Positions 1 to 7,295 of a stretch of DNA of 64,000 nt are shown here, piece by piece. The notes beneath the pieces are model-generated. The model did not search any database. It was not told the origin of the DNA and saw nothing but the letters and a program-made list of their open reading frames with translations. The position numbers were made by a program, and so were the translations under genes. The DNA is from Lentzea aerocolonigenes (GTDB lineage: Bacteria > Actinomycetota > Actinomycetes > Mycobacteriales > Pseudonocardiaceae), in contig NZ_BBOJ01000001.1 of NCBI RefSeq assembly GCF_000974445.1, positions 434,001-498,000 on the forward strand. Reading direction: 5' to 3'. The first letter of the stretch is position 1, and the number at the start of each line of letters is the position of its first letter.

Positions 1-126
1 TCCGTCCGCACGAAGCAGCGCATGGAGCCGCTTCGCCAGGAGGCCGAGAAGCGTCGCAACAACCCCGAGGCCCGCGAGCTCGCGGACCGCGTCGCCCGCT
101 TCACCGGTGCCGAGTCGGCCGCCTGA
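1..126 (+). CDS. C-terminal end of an unknown protein (partial)
   Basis: An open frame enters from the left edge and ends at the TGA at 124-126, giving 41 residues. They are rich in Arg, Glu and Lys, look helical, and end in FTGAESAA. This is too short to assign a family. It is accepted as coding because the frame is open from the edge, has strong third-position GC and is followed by a normal intergenic gap. Confidence 0.55.
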   Translation, partial: SVRTKQRMEPLRQEAEKRRNNPEARELADRVARFTGAESAA

Positions 127-270
127 GCCGAATCTCGTTTGGGACCCATAGCATCACTTTCGGATGGTGTGGGACACGAACCGGTAACGCCAGGACCTCC
201 GCACACGAATGCAGCATCGACGGGCGTGAAATCCACGCCTAAGGTGCGGCAGGTCGGGGCGAAGGACGAG

Positions 271-561
271 GTGCGGCGCGTGAGCCTTACTCGGAGGTGG
301 CGTTCCAAGAGAGCGCTGCGGTCCGCGCAGTTGCTCGACGAGGTGGTGGACACCCAGTTGCCGCTGCTGGCGGCGTTCGACGAGGAGCGACGGCGCCGAT
401 CCGCCGACTACCTCGCGGAGCTCGTGGCGCTCGCGCAGGACTACCGCTACTACGCCAACGGCTGGATCGACAGCCGTGAGCTGGATCGCCGCGGTCAGCG
501 GACGATGAACCGGCTGGCGCGCATGCGTGAGGAATCTTCGGCTCGACTGATCACCGATTAG
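271..561 (+). CDS. Small charged hypothetical protein
   Basis: About 96 residues from GTG 271; the frame is open from an ATG at 139. GTG 271 or GTG 280 is preferred because GAAGGA at 261-266 is a fair ribosome binding site and the residues before it (Pro/Gly/Ser/Thr-rich) do not look like folded protein. The product is basic and then mostly helical, with an Arg-rich start, a QLLDEVVDTQLPLL segment and a YRYYANGW segment. No signal peptide or membrane segment is visible. I do not recognise the family. It reads in the same direction as the partial gene to its left. Confidence 0.5.
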   Translation: MRRVSLTRRWRSKRALRSAQLLDEVVDTQLPLLAAFDEERRRRSADYLAELVALAQDYRYYANGWIDSRELDRRGQRTMNRLARMREESSARLITD

Positions 562-614
562 TCCGTTCGTGCGCAGCTCGCCGCGCTGATCGGACCACTC
601 ACCGAGTGCGCGGA

Positions 615-630
615 TGTTTCACGTTGAACA
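615..630. promoter_or_regulatory. parS-like palindrome (14 of 16 matches)
   Basis: TGTTTCACGTTGAACA differs at two positions from the ParB-binding parS consensus TGTTTCACGTGAAACA. It lies in the gap before the 3' end of the SDR gene. The left half is perfect and the right half is degraded, so it may be a weak or decayed parS site or chance. No parAB, dnaA or gyrase genes are in the window. Confidence 0.3.
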
Positions 631-631
631 A

Positions 632-1342
632 TCACCACGGCACGGGTCCGCTGTGGTCGAACAGGCCCCCGGTCGGCCCGTCGTCGGGCAGGGTGGCCAG
701 CTCGATCGCGATCCTGGCTCCCTCCGCGGGTGTGTCCCTCCCCTGGAAGCCGTTGAGGTCGGTCGCCACGTAGCCGGGACAGGCCGCGTTGATCTTGATG
801 TTCGTGAGTTCCTTGGCGTACTGGACGGTGAGCGCGTTCAGGAACGTCTTCGCCGGTGTGTAGGTCCCGTTGACCTCGCCGAACTCCACTCCCGGCGTGG
901 TCTGCAGCGTCAGTGACGCGAGGTGGCTCGACTGGTTCACGATCCGCGGTCGTGCGGACCTGGCCAGCAGCGGCAGCATCGCGTTGGTGACCCTGAGGAC
1001 GCCGATCACGTTGGTCTCCAGCACGTCCCGCAGGCTTTCCGCCGTCGCAACGGACGGGGCCGCCGGCCAGACCCCGGCGATCGCCGCGTTGTTGACCAGC
1101 ACGTCGAGGCGTCCGAACCGCTCCTCGAACAGCGCTGCTGCCGCCTTGACACTCTCGTCGTCGGTCACGTCCAACGCCACCGCGAACGCGTCGACGCCGT
1201 TCGCCCGCAGCTTCTCGGCGGCTTCCTCACCCTTCTGCACGTCCCTCGCACCGACTCCGACCGTCATCCCGAGCCCGGCCGCGATCTCGTACCCGATTCC
1301 CTTGTTCGCGCCGGTGACCAGCGCAATCGTCTGTTCGCTCAT
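632..1342 (-). CDS. SDR-family NAD(P)-dependent oxidoreductase
   Basis: A classical short-chain dehydrogenase of 236 residues. The Rossmann motif TGANKGIG is at the N-terminus, followed by the NNAAIAG motif. The catalytic Ser is in NQSSHLASL, and the YxxxK pair reads YTPAK. It probably oxidises or reduces a small carbonyl or alcohol in the cytoplasm, resembling plant-like carbonyl reductases with the NKGIG signature; the substrate is unknown. The ATG at 1342 was chosen because the Rossmann strand starts six residues later; the frame runs further upstream but that part overlaps the divergent regulator. It is transcribed divergently from a LysR gene 70 bp away, the usual arrangement of a LysR regulator and its target. 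Confidence 0.88.
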   Translation of the reverse strand: MSEQTIALVTGANKGIGYEIAAGLGMTVGVGARDVQKGEEAAEKLRANGVDAFAVALDVTDDESVKAAAALFEERFGRLDVLVNNAAIAGVWPAAPSVATAESLRDVLETNVIGVLRVTNAMLPLLARSARPRIVNQSSHLASLTLQTTPGVEFGEVNGTYTPAKTFLNALTVQYAKELTNIKINAACPGYVATDLNGFQGRDTPAEGARIAIELATLPDDGPTGGLFDHSGPVPW

Positions 1343-1412
1343 GCATTTCATCGTGGTCGGCGGTGGTCTGAGAACCAACATCGCTTCGGTCTGGCAGCGA
1401 TACCCGGCCGGT

Positions 1413-2255
1413 ATGGATACTGATGGCGTGGAAACGCGCGAGCTGCGGTACTTCGTGGCGGTCGCCGAGGAGCTGCACTTCGGCCGGGCTGCCGACCGCC
1501 TCGGCATCGCCCAGCCGCCGTTGTCGCGCACGATCGCCCAGCTCGAACACCGGCTCGGCGTCGCGTTGCTGACCCGCACCAGCCGCAAGGTCACGCTCAC
1601 CGAGGCGGGCGCGGTGCTGCTGGCCGAGGGAAGGGCGATCCTGGGCGCGGTCACCGCGGCGGAGAGGCACACCCGCACCGTGGATCGGCCTTCGCTGGTG
1701 CTGGCCGCCAAAGCAGGCGGTTCCAGCGAACTGCTGGCGAAGCTGCTCGACGCCTACGCCGCTGAACCGGGTGCGGTCGCCGTCGACCTGATGCTGGTCC
1801 AGGCCCACGCCGCGCAACCGCTGCTCGACGGCCGTGCGGACGTGGCGATCCTGCACGAACCGTTCGACTCGACCGCTGGTCTCGACGTCGAGCCGCTGCG
1901 CGCCGAGAACCAGTTCGCGATCATGCCGAAGTCGCATTCCCTGGCCGGTGCGGCCCAGCTGCGGATGGCTGACGTGATCGATCTGCCGGAGCTGGCGCGT
2001 TGGCCGGAACCTGACGGCACTTACCTGCCCGGCCCCGGCGTGGAGGTGCACGACCTGACGCAGCTGTTCCAGATGATCGCGCTCGGCCGTGCTGTCGCGG
2101 TCATGCCGGAAGTGGTTCGCAACGGCCTGCTCGAAGGCCTGACCGCGATACCGGTGGTGGACGCGCCGAAGGTGACGACGGTGATCGCGTGGCCCCCGCA
2201 CAGCAGGTCACGTGCCGTTGCCGACCTGGTGCGCGTGGCGATGGGCTTCAGCTGA
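1413..2255 (+). CDS. LysR-family transcriptional regulator
   Basis: 280 residues. The N-terminal winged helix (ELRYFVAVAEELHFGRAADRL, then QPPLSRTIAQLE) is typical of LysR proteins and is followed by a periplasmic-binding-protein-like effector domain from about residue 90. GTG 1428 is an equally likely start and would begin the protein VETRELRYF, the common start in this family; neither start has a strong ribosome binding site. It probably controls the divergent SDR gene and itself from the 70-bp shared gap, where GGTCTG occurs twice 23 bp apart. The inducer is unknown. Confidence 0.9.
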   Translation: MDTDGVETRELRYFVAVAEELHFGRAADRLGIAQPPLSRTIAQLEHRLGVALLTRTSRKVTLTEAGAVLLAEGRAILGAVTAAERHTRTVDRPSLVLAAKAGGSSELLAKLLDAYAAEPGAVAVDLMLVQAHAAQPLLDGRADVAILHEPFDSTAGLDVEPLRAENQFAIMPKSHSLAGAAQLRMADVIDLPELARWPEPDGTYLPGPGVEVHDLTQLFQMIALGRAVAVMPEVVRNGLLEGLTAIPVVDAPKVTTVIAWPPHSRSRAVADLVRVAMGFS

Positions 2256-3267
2256 CCGGAGCCCGGCTCAGGATCACGGCGAGACCGAACGCGACGCCCA
2301 TGATCGTCACCTCCAGCACCGCCCACTGCACGATCGCCGTGACCTTGTGCTGCGAGATCTTCGGCAGCAACCGCCACCGGATGTGCGCGCCGAGCACGGC
2401 GATCAGCGCCGCGCACACGAGCTTGCCGAGGAACAACAACCCGTAGCCGGTCGTGACCAGTGACTGCGGGAACGGCACCACCGGGTTGAGGACCAGCTCC
2501 AGCAGCCCGTTGAACAGGCCGGTCACCGAGACCACGATCAGCGAGATCGTCGCGACCTTCGAGAACTTCGGCAGCGCGGCCGCGAGCAGCCCCTTGCGGT
2601 AGGCCACCAGGGCCATCAACGCGCCGAGCCCGCCCGTCCACGCCGCGGCGCCCAGGACGTGCAGCTCCATGGAGACCATCGAGTAGTCGTGGTACTTCCA
2701 GTTCGAGGCGTGCCCGGTCACCGGGATCGGCAGCAGCCCGAACATCGAGATGAGGATGCGCAGCTCAGCGGGCACGGACTCGCCGCTGCGGACCGCCATC
2801 ACGCCGACGACCAGGTAGACGAACGCGCAGGCCGCGCTGAACAGCAGGCCCTTCCCGGCACCGACGGTCGCGATGTAGTCGACGGCGTTGCCGATGCTCA
2901 CGTCGCTGCCGGGCCGCAGCTCGGCGGCCTGGAGCACGATCGCCAGCAGTGCGGTGACGACCCAGACGGCGGCGGCGACTACCGCGGCCGGCCGGGCGAG
3001 CCGCATGACCGGTTCGGTGTGCGTGGGCCGGTCGAAGCCGAGCAGCTTCGGCAGGATCGACAGCCCGACGACGATCGTCGCCGAGACGTCCAGCAGCACC
3101 CTCGTGATCGGCAGGCCGTACCGGACCGCCGCCCCGGCGTCCACGACCCCGGCGACCACGACGGGTGGTGCCAGCACGAGGCCGAGCGCGATGCCCGCGA
3201 GCGCACCGAGGACGAGCCCGGCGAGCACGCGGTAGTGGCTGGGAGCGGCGGTCCGGACGTCGGTCAT
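2248..3267 (-). CDS. copD: CopD-domain copper-resistance membrane protein
   Basis: 339 residues with about eight hydrophobic segments. The C-terminal half carries the CopD-type helices with conserved His residues (GHASNWKYHDYS, then MELHVLGAAAWTGG). The family is an inner-membrane copper permease working with the periplasmic carrier CopC. The start at 3267 overlaps the copC stop (3264-3266), so the two genes are translationally coupled. It is the last gene of the copper operon. Its stop overlaps the convergent LysR gene by 8 bp. Whether it imports or exports copper cannot be told from sequence. Confidence 0.85.
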   Translation of the reverse strand: MTDVRTAAPSHYRVLAGLVLGALAGIALGLVLAPPVVVAGVVDAGAAVRYGLPITRVLLDVSATIVVGLSILPKLLGFDRPTHTEPVMRLARPAAVVAAAVWVVTALLAIVLQAAELRPGSDVSIGNAVDYIATVGAGKGLLFSAACAFVYLVVGVMAVRSGESVPAELRILISMFGLLPIPVTGHASNWKYHDYSMVSMELHVLGAAAWTGGLGALMALVAYRKGLLAAALPKFSKVATISLIVVSVTGLFNGLLELVLNPVVPFPQSLVTTGYGLLFLGKLVCAALIAVLGAHIRWRLLPKISQHKVTAIVQWAVLEVTIMGVAFGLAVILSRAPVS

Positions 3268-3794
3268 GCCTTCGTGCCCCCGCCGCGCAGGGCGAAGAAC
3301 ACGCCACCGCCGAGCAGCACCACGGCACCGACGATCCACACCCAGACGGGCAGGCCGTCGCTCGAACCGCTGTCGCCGGTGGCGGTGTTCGCGGACGCGG
3401 GCGTGGTCGGCGTGCCCGTGCCGTCCTTGGTCAGCGTGAACGTCAGCTCGCCGGACACCGGGTGGCCGTCCGCGGAGAGGATCCGGTAGCCGATCTTGTA
3501 CTCGCCGGCCTTGCCGAGCGCGTTGACCTTGGCGGAGACCGCGTTGTCCTTGATCGTCGGGTCACCGGCGACCTCGTAGTGACCGCCACCGGCGTCGACC
3601 ACGGAGATCGTGTTGATGCCCTGGCCGCCCTGCACGTCCTGGTCGAACGTCAGCGTGACGGTCGACGGACCCGCCTCCAGCGAGCTCTTGTCCTTCGGGT
3701 CGCTGCTGATCAGAGCGTTGTGCGCCGCCGCGGGGGCGGCCGTGACGAGCACGGCCGCACCTGCGATCAGGCACGCGATGAGCGCGCGCTTCAT
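3264..3794 (-). CDS. copC: CopC-domain periplasmic copper-binding protein
   Basis: 176 residues: Sec signal peptide (about 1-24, ending APAAA), CopC beta-barrel (about 25-120), a Thr/Ser-rich linker and a C-terminal membrane helix with GGGTKA at the end. The first mature residue would be His in AHNALISSDP, and an Asp-Gly-His occurs in SADGHPVSGELTF. These match the His1/Asp/His set that binds Cu(II) in CopC. The protein is therefore tethered outside the membrane next to CopD. It starts 4 bp inside the end of the YcnI gene. Confidence 0.88.
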   Translation of the reverse strand: MKRALIACLIAGAAVLVTAAPAAAHNALISSDPKDKSSLEAGPSTVTLTFDQDVQGGQGINTISVVDAGGGHYEVAGDPTIKDNAVSAKVNALGKAGEYKIGYRILSADGHPVSGELTFTLTKDGTGTPTTPASANTATGDSGSSDGLPVWVWIVGAVVLLGGGVFFALRGGGTKA

Positions 3795-4516
3795 GCCTTG
3801 CGCCGCGAACGCAGGATGGCGCCGACACCGAAGCCCAGGCCGAGCGCGCCGACGGCGAGACCCGCGCCCCCGAGGTAGCGGGCCGTGTTGTCCGAGCTCG
3901 AGACCGCGGCCTCGTGCGTCTCGGTGCCGGGCGTGGCCGCGCCGTGGCCGTGGTCTTCTTCGGCAGCCTTCTTCGGGGCGAGCTTGAGCGCGGGCGCCGG
4001 GTGCTCCGGCTCCTTGCCGTCGGCGCCGGTGGACTGGCTCCAGTCCACGACCTCGCCGTTCTCGTAGGTCTGCTTGGCCGGGAGCTCCAGCTTGTCCTTG
4101 CCCTCCGGCAGCGTGCCGAGCGCGACGAAGAACTCCTGGTACTCGTTGATCCCGATCTTCACGCCGGGGTCCGCGGTCCAGGTGATCGTCCGGAACGCCT
4201 CGGTGATCTCCTTGCCGCCGATCGTCACGGGCTTGTCGAGCTTGGCCTTGACGGCCTCGGCCTTCCAGCCGGGCAGCGGCTTGGTGCGCACCGAGGTGAG
4301 CGGGGTGTCCTGCGGCAGCGTGACTTCCAGCTTGATGGTGCCCGCGTTGTCCCGCTCGTTCGGGACGCGGAACGCGAAGGTCGCGCGGCCGCCCTGGGTG
4401 AACTCCGACGGCTGGGCGCTGACGTGCGCCGATGCGATGGTCGGGGTGCCGAGGACGGCGAGTCCGGCCACGCCGAGGACGGCGAGCGCGCGCACGCCAA
4501 ATCGATTTGTCGACAT
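3791..4516 (-). CDS. YcnI-like (DUF1775) copper-associated protein
   Basis: 241 residues. The signal peptide ends near TIASA and exposes an N-terminal His (AHVSAQPSEF), as in YcnI copper chaperones. The DUF1775 beta-sandwich spans about residues 30-165. A His-containing acidic linker (EEDHGHGAA) and a C-terminal transmembrane helix followed by RSRRKA anchor it outside the cell. ATG 4516 is chosen: AGGAG lies about 10 nt upstream, and an earlier in-frame start would lie in the intergenic hairpin. First gene of the ycnI-copC-copD cluster. Its ribosome binding site is part of a 13-bp inverted repeat (see 4522-4573). Confidence 0.86.
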   Translation of the reverse strand: MSTNRFGVRALAVLGVAGLAVLGTPTIASAHVSAQPSEFTQGGRATFAFRVPNERDNAGTIKLEVTLPQDTPLTSVRTKPLPGWKAEAVKAKLDKPVTIGGKEITEAFRTITWTADPGVKIGINEYQEFFVALGTLPEGKDKLELPAKQTYENGEVVDWSQSTGADGKEPEHPAPALKLAPKKAAEEDHGHGAATPGTETHEAAVSSSDNTARYLGGAGLAVGALGLGFGVGAILRSRRKA

Positions 4517-4521
4517 GAAGT

Positions 4522-4573
4522 TGTGGCTCCTGATTGCCAAAGGGACTGACGGATCGAGTGATCAGGAGCCACA
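4522..4573 (-). promoter_or_regulatory. 13-bp hairpin covering the YcnI ribosome binding site
   Basis: The arms TGTGGCTCCTGAT (4522-4534) and ATCAGGAGCCACA (4561-4573) are perfect inverted copies separated by 26 nt. In the minus-strand RNA the 3' arm contains the AGGAG that serves the YcnI start at 4516. The 5' arm contains the stop codon of the upstream membrane-protein gene (4562-4564). Folding would hide the ribosome binding site, and a ribosome finishing the upstream gene would open it. The regulatory role is inference. Confidence 0.6.
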
Positions 4574-5077
4574 GGGCGGGCCGCGCAGCCCGTTCGCACG
4601 TCTCAGGTCCGTGTGGTGCGCGCTGCGGACGTAAGGCGTGCTGGTGAACGTCCGCACCGGCTTGGTGACCGGCAGCGGCGTGAGCCTGCGGGGGATCAGG
4701 CGGGTGACTGCGGAGAACAGCCTGAACAGGGCGTTCTCCGCGTGGAAGAGGAGCAGGCCGGTCAGCGTCGCGGCGACGAGGTGCGCCACGAACATCTGCC
4801 CGGTCAACGTGTTCGTGTGCTCGTGGTTGACCCACGTCAGCAGCACGTGTTGCGCGAGCTGGGCCGTACCCAGCCCCGCGATGACCGACAGCCTGCCGGT
4901 GCGCTTGTCGGCGAGGCTCCCCGCGGCGAACGCGATGAGCACCACCAGCGGCAGCGCGTGGACGAACTCCGACAGCTCTCCGCCGCCCAGCCCGTGCGCG
5001 GCGATCGTGAGCGCGGAAGAGGTCAGCGCGAGCGCGGCACCACGCAGGGTGCGCAACTCACTCGACCGTGTGCTCAC
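4562..5077 (-). CDS. Hypothetical membrane protein heading the copper operon
   Basis: 171 residues from a GTG at 5077 with no clear ribosome binding site. About four hydrophobic segments are seen: ALALTSSALTIAAHG, LPLVVLIAFAAG, AQLAQHVLLTW and VAHLVAATLTGLLLFH. Several His residues lie at helix ends (AAHGLGGGE, VHALP, QHVLLTW, AHLVA, FHAEN) and could bind metal, fitting the copper context. The C-terminus (about 130-171) is polar and basic. I do not recognise a named family. It ends inside the hairpin before the YcnI gene and is probably co-transcribed with it. Confidence 0.75.
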   Translation of the reverse strand: MSTRSSELRTLRGAALALTSSALTIAAHGLGGGELSEFVHALPLVVLIAFAAGSLADKRTGRLSVIAGLGTAQLAQHVLLTWVNHEHTNTLTGQMFVAHLVAATLTGLLLFHAENALFRLFSAVTRLIPRRLTPLPVTKPVRTFTSTPYVRSAHHTDLRRANGLRGPPCGS

Positions 5078-5135
5078 GTCGGTGAGGGTAATCGGAGGAG
5101 TTTGGTTCGGTCTACGAGCGGGTAACTACGGCCGC

Positions 5136-6737
5136 ATGCACAACCAATGCGACCAGCCGGGCCGTACCGACAGGGTCGTGTTCGGCGTTGCCGCTGGTCT
5201 GACGCTTGCGTTCGTGGCCTGGGGAATCGTCGGCACCACCAGCTTGGCGACCTTCTCGAAGTCGGCGCTCGCCTGGGTCATCCAGAACCTGGGATGGGCT
5301 TTCGTGATCTCGGCCTCCGGGTTCGTGGTCTTCGCCCTCTGGCTCGCGTTCAGCCGCTACGGCAAGATCCCGCTCGGCCGCGACGACGAGAAACCCGAGT
5401 TCAAGACCATCTCGTGGGTGGCGATGATGTTCAGCGCCGGCATGGGCATCGGTCTCATGTTCTACGGCGTCAACGAGCCGTTGTCGCACTTCGTGAAGCC
5501 GCCGCCCGGTACCGACGGCGACCCGCTGGAAACCGCGATGGCCACCACGCTGTTCCACTGGACGCTGCACCCGTGGGCGATCTACGCCATCGTCGGCATC
5601 GCGATCGCGTACAGCAGCTTCCGCCGCGGCCGGTCCTCGCTGATCAGCGCCGCGTTCACCCCCGTGCTGGGCCGCCGGGCCGCGTCCGGCTGGGGACGTG
5701 CGATCGACGTGATGGCGATCTTCGCGACGCTGTTCGGCTCCGCGGCCTCGCTCGGCCTGGGCGCGCTGCAGATCGGGTCGGGCCTGGAGGCCGCGGGCTG
5801 GGCGGGCAACGTCGGCACCGGTGTGCTGGTCGCCGTCATCGCGATCCTGACCGTGGCGTTCGTGGCGTCCGCCGTGTCGGGCGTCGCGCGCGGCATCCAG
5901 TGGTTGTCGAACATCAACATGGTGCTGGCGGTGACGCTGGCGCTGTTCCTGTTCGTCGTGGGGCCGACGGTGTTCATCCTGAACCTGCTGCCGACCGCCA
6001 TCGGGGACTACTTCCGCGAGCTCGCGACGATGGCCGGCCGGACTGCCGCCTCCGGTGGCGACGCGACCGAGACCTGGCTGTCCGGGTGGACGATCTTCTA
6101 CTGGGCGTGGTGGATCTCGTGGACGCCGTTCGTCGGCATGTTCATCGCGCGGATCTCGCGTGGGCGGACGATCCGGCAGTTCGTGGCCGGCGTGATCCTG
6201 GTGCCGTCCGCCGTGTCGCTGGTGTGGTTCGCGATTCTGGGCGGCACTGCGATCTTCGAGCAGCGGCGTGGGGTGGATCTGGCTGGTGCCTCTTCGCCGG
6301 AGTCCCAGTTGTTCTCGCTGCTGGACCAGTTCCCGTTGGCCGCTGTGGCCGGGGTCGTGGTGATGGTGCTGGTGGCGATCTTCTTCGTGTCCGGGGCGGA
6401 CGCGGCCTCGATCGTCATGGGCACGCTCTCACAGCGAGGCTCGATCCGGCCGACGAAGCCCGTGGTGATCTTCTGGGGCGTGCTGACCGGTGCCGTCGCC
6501 GCGGTGATGTTGTTGGTGGGCGGCTCGAACGCGCTGACAGGGCTGCAGAACCTCACGATCATCGCGGCGTTGCCGTTCATGGTCGTGATGGTCGGTCTCT
6601 GCTTCTCGCTGGCTCGTGATCTCCGGTCGGATCCGATGATCCGGCGCGAGGAGCGGGTGGCTGAGGTGATGGAAGAGGTGGCCGAGAGTTATCCACAGAT
6701 CGCCGAACGGCAGCTTGACCTGCCCGTATCGCGATAA
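5136..6737 (+). CDS. BCCT-family betaine/choline/carnitine-type transporter
   Basis: 533 residues and about 12 transmembrane helices. The family signatures are present: GMGIGLMFYGVNEP (Gly-rich unwound helix) and the Trp-rich WAWWISWTPFVGMF segment followed by RISRGRTIRQF. It should import a trimethylammonium or related compatible solute coupled to sodium or protons. The C-terminal tail after the last helix is about 35 residues, acidic and helical, shorter than the osmosensing tail of BetP. ATG 5136 is preferred over earlier in-frame codons, which would overlap the divergent gene. A GC-rich imperfect hairpin follows at about 6745-6775. Confidence 0.9.
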   Translation: MHNQCDQPGRTDRVVFGVAAGLTLAFVAWGIVGTTSLATFSKSALAWVIQNLGWAFVISASGFVVFALWLAFSRYGKIPLGRDDEKPEFKTISWVAMMFSAGMGIGLMFYGVNEPLSHFVKPPPGTDGDPLETAMATTLFHWTLHPWAIYAIVGIAIAYSSFRRGRSSLISAAFTPVLGRRAASGWGRAIDVMAIFATLFGSAASLGLGALQIGSGLEAAGWAGNVGTGVLVAVIAILTVAFVASAVSGVARGIQWLSNINMVLAVTLALFLFVVGPTVFILNLLPTAIGDYFRELATMAGRTAASGGDATETWLSGWTIFYWAWWISWTPFVGMFIARISRGRTIRQFVAGVILVPSAVSLVWFAILGGTAIFEQRRGVDLAGASSPESQLFSLLDQFPLAAVAGVVVMVLVAIFFVSGADAASIVMGTLSQRGSIRPTKPVVIFWGVLTGAVAAVMLLVGGSNALTGLQNLTIIAALPFMVVMVGLCFSLARDLRSDPMIRREERVAEVMEEVAESYPQIAERQLDLPVSR

Positions 6738-6778
6738 AATGGACAGGGGTCGTCCCCCCGGGAGGGTGGGGGTCTGCC

Positions 6779-7213
6779 CTAGCGCACGTTCAAGCGCCTG
6801 AGCAGTTCCTGCTCCAGCACGTCCAGATCAGTTCCGACGGCCCGGTGCGCGGCTTTGCGCCGGGCCGTCGGCATGCGTTCGGAAGCGCGAACAGCGGCGA
6901 GGAGTTGGGCGAGCCGCGCCTCGGTCTTGGAAACCCACGCTTCGTCGGAAGCGCGCAAAGACTCCATGGACTCCGAAAAACCGACAATCCGTGCGTGCAG
7001 GCGGGCGCCATAACCCGAGTACTTGCCGATGTCCGCCACGTCTATGCCCAGGCGGCGGGCGCGATAGCGGTCGTACTGTTCGCTGAGGGCGCCCGCGCCG
7101 CGGGCCAGCACCGGAGCCAGGACCGGAATGAGCGCCGGGGCCACCACCTTTGCCACTCCGACCAGGTTCTTGGCCCTCTTGGGCGTGAACAGATGCCCGG
7201 TTTTGCGCGCCAT
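6779..7213 (-). CDS. DUF6474-like small protein
   Basis: 144 residues. It begins MARKTGHLFTPKRAKN, has one hydrophobic stretch (VVAPALIPVLAPVLA), then a helical basic region ending LEQELLRRLNVR. This arrangement matches an actinobacterial family of unknown function that I recall as DUF6474; the name is from memory. It is convergent with the BCCT gene and divergent from the nuclease gene 83 bp away. Confidence 0.75.
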   Translation of the reverse strand: MARKTGHLFTPKRAKNLVGVAKVVAPALIPVLAPVLARGAGALSEQYDRYRARRLGIDVADIGKYSGYGARLHARIVGFSESMESLRASDEAWVSKTEARLAQLLAAVRASERMPTARRKAAHRAVGTDLDVLEQELLRRLNVR

Positions 7214-7295
7214 TCGGGTACACCTCCTCCGTCAGGAGAAACTTACTGCCCAGGTTGCCGACACATCCTCCCGACGCGCGACATACGCTGCATCC

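Noticed and set aside
6745-6778. Riboswitch-like G/C-rich structure after the BCCT gene
   Set aside because: Position after a stop codon and the GGGGTCGTCCCCCC motif shared with 27536-27551 fit a terminator better, and the fold is imperfect.
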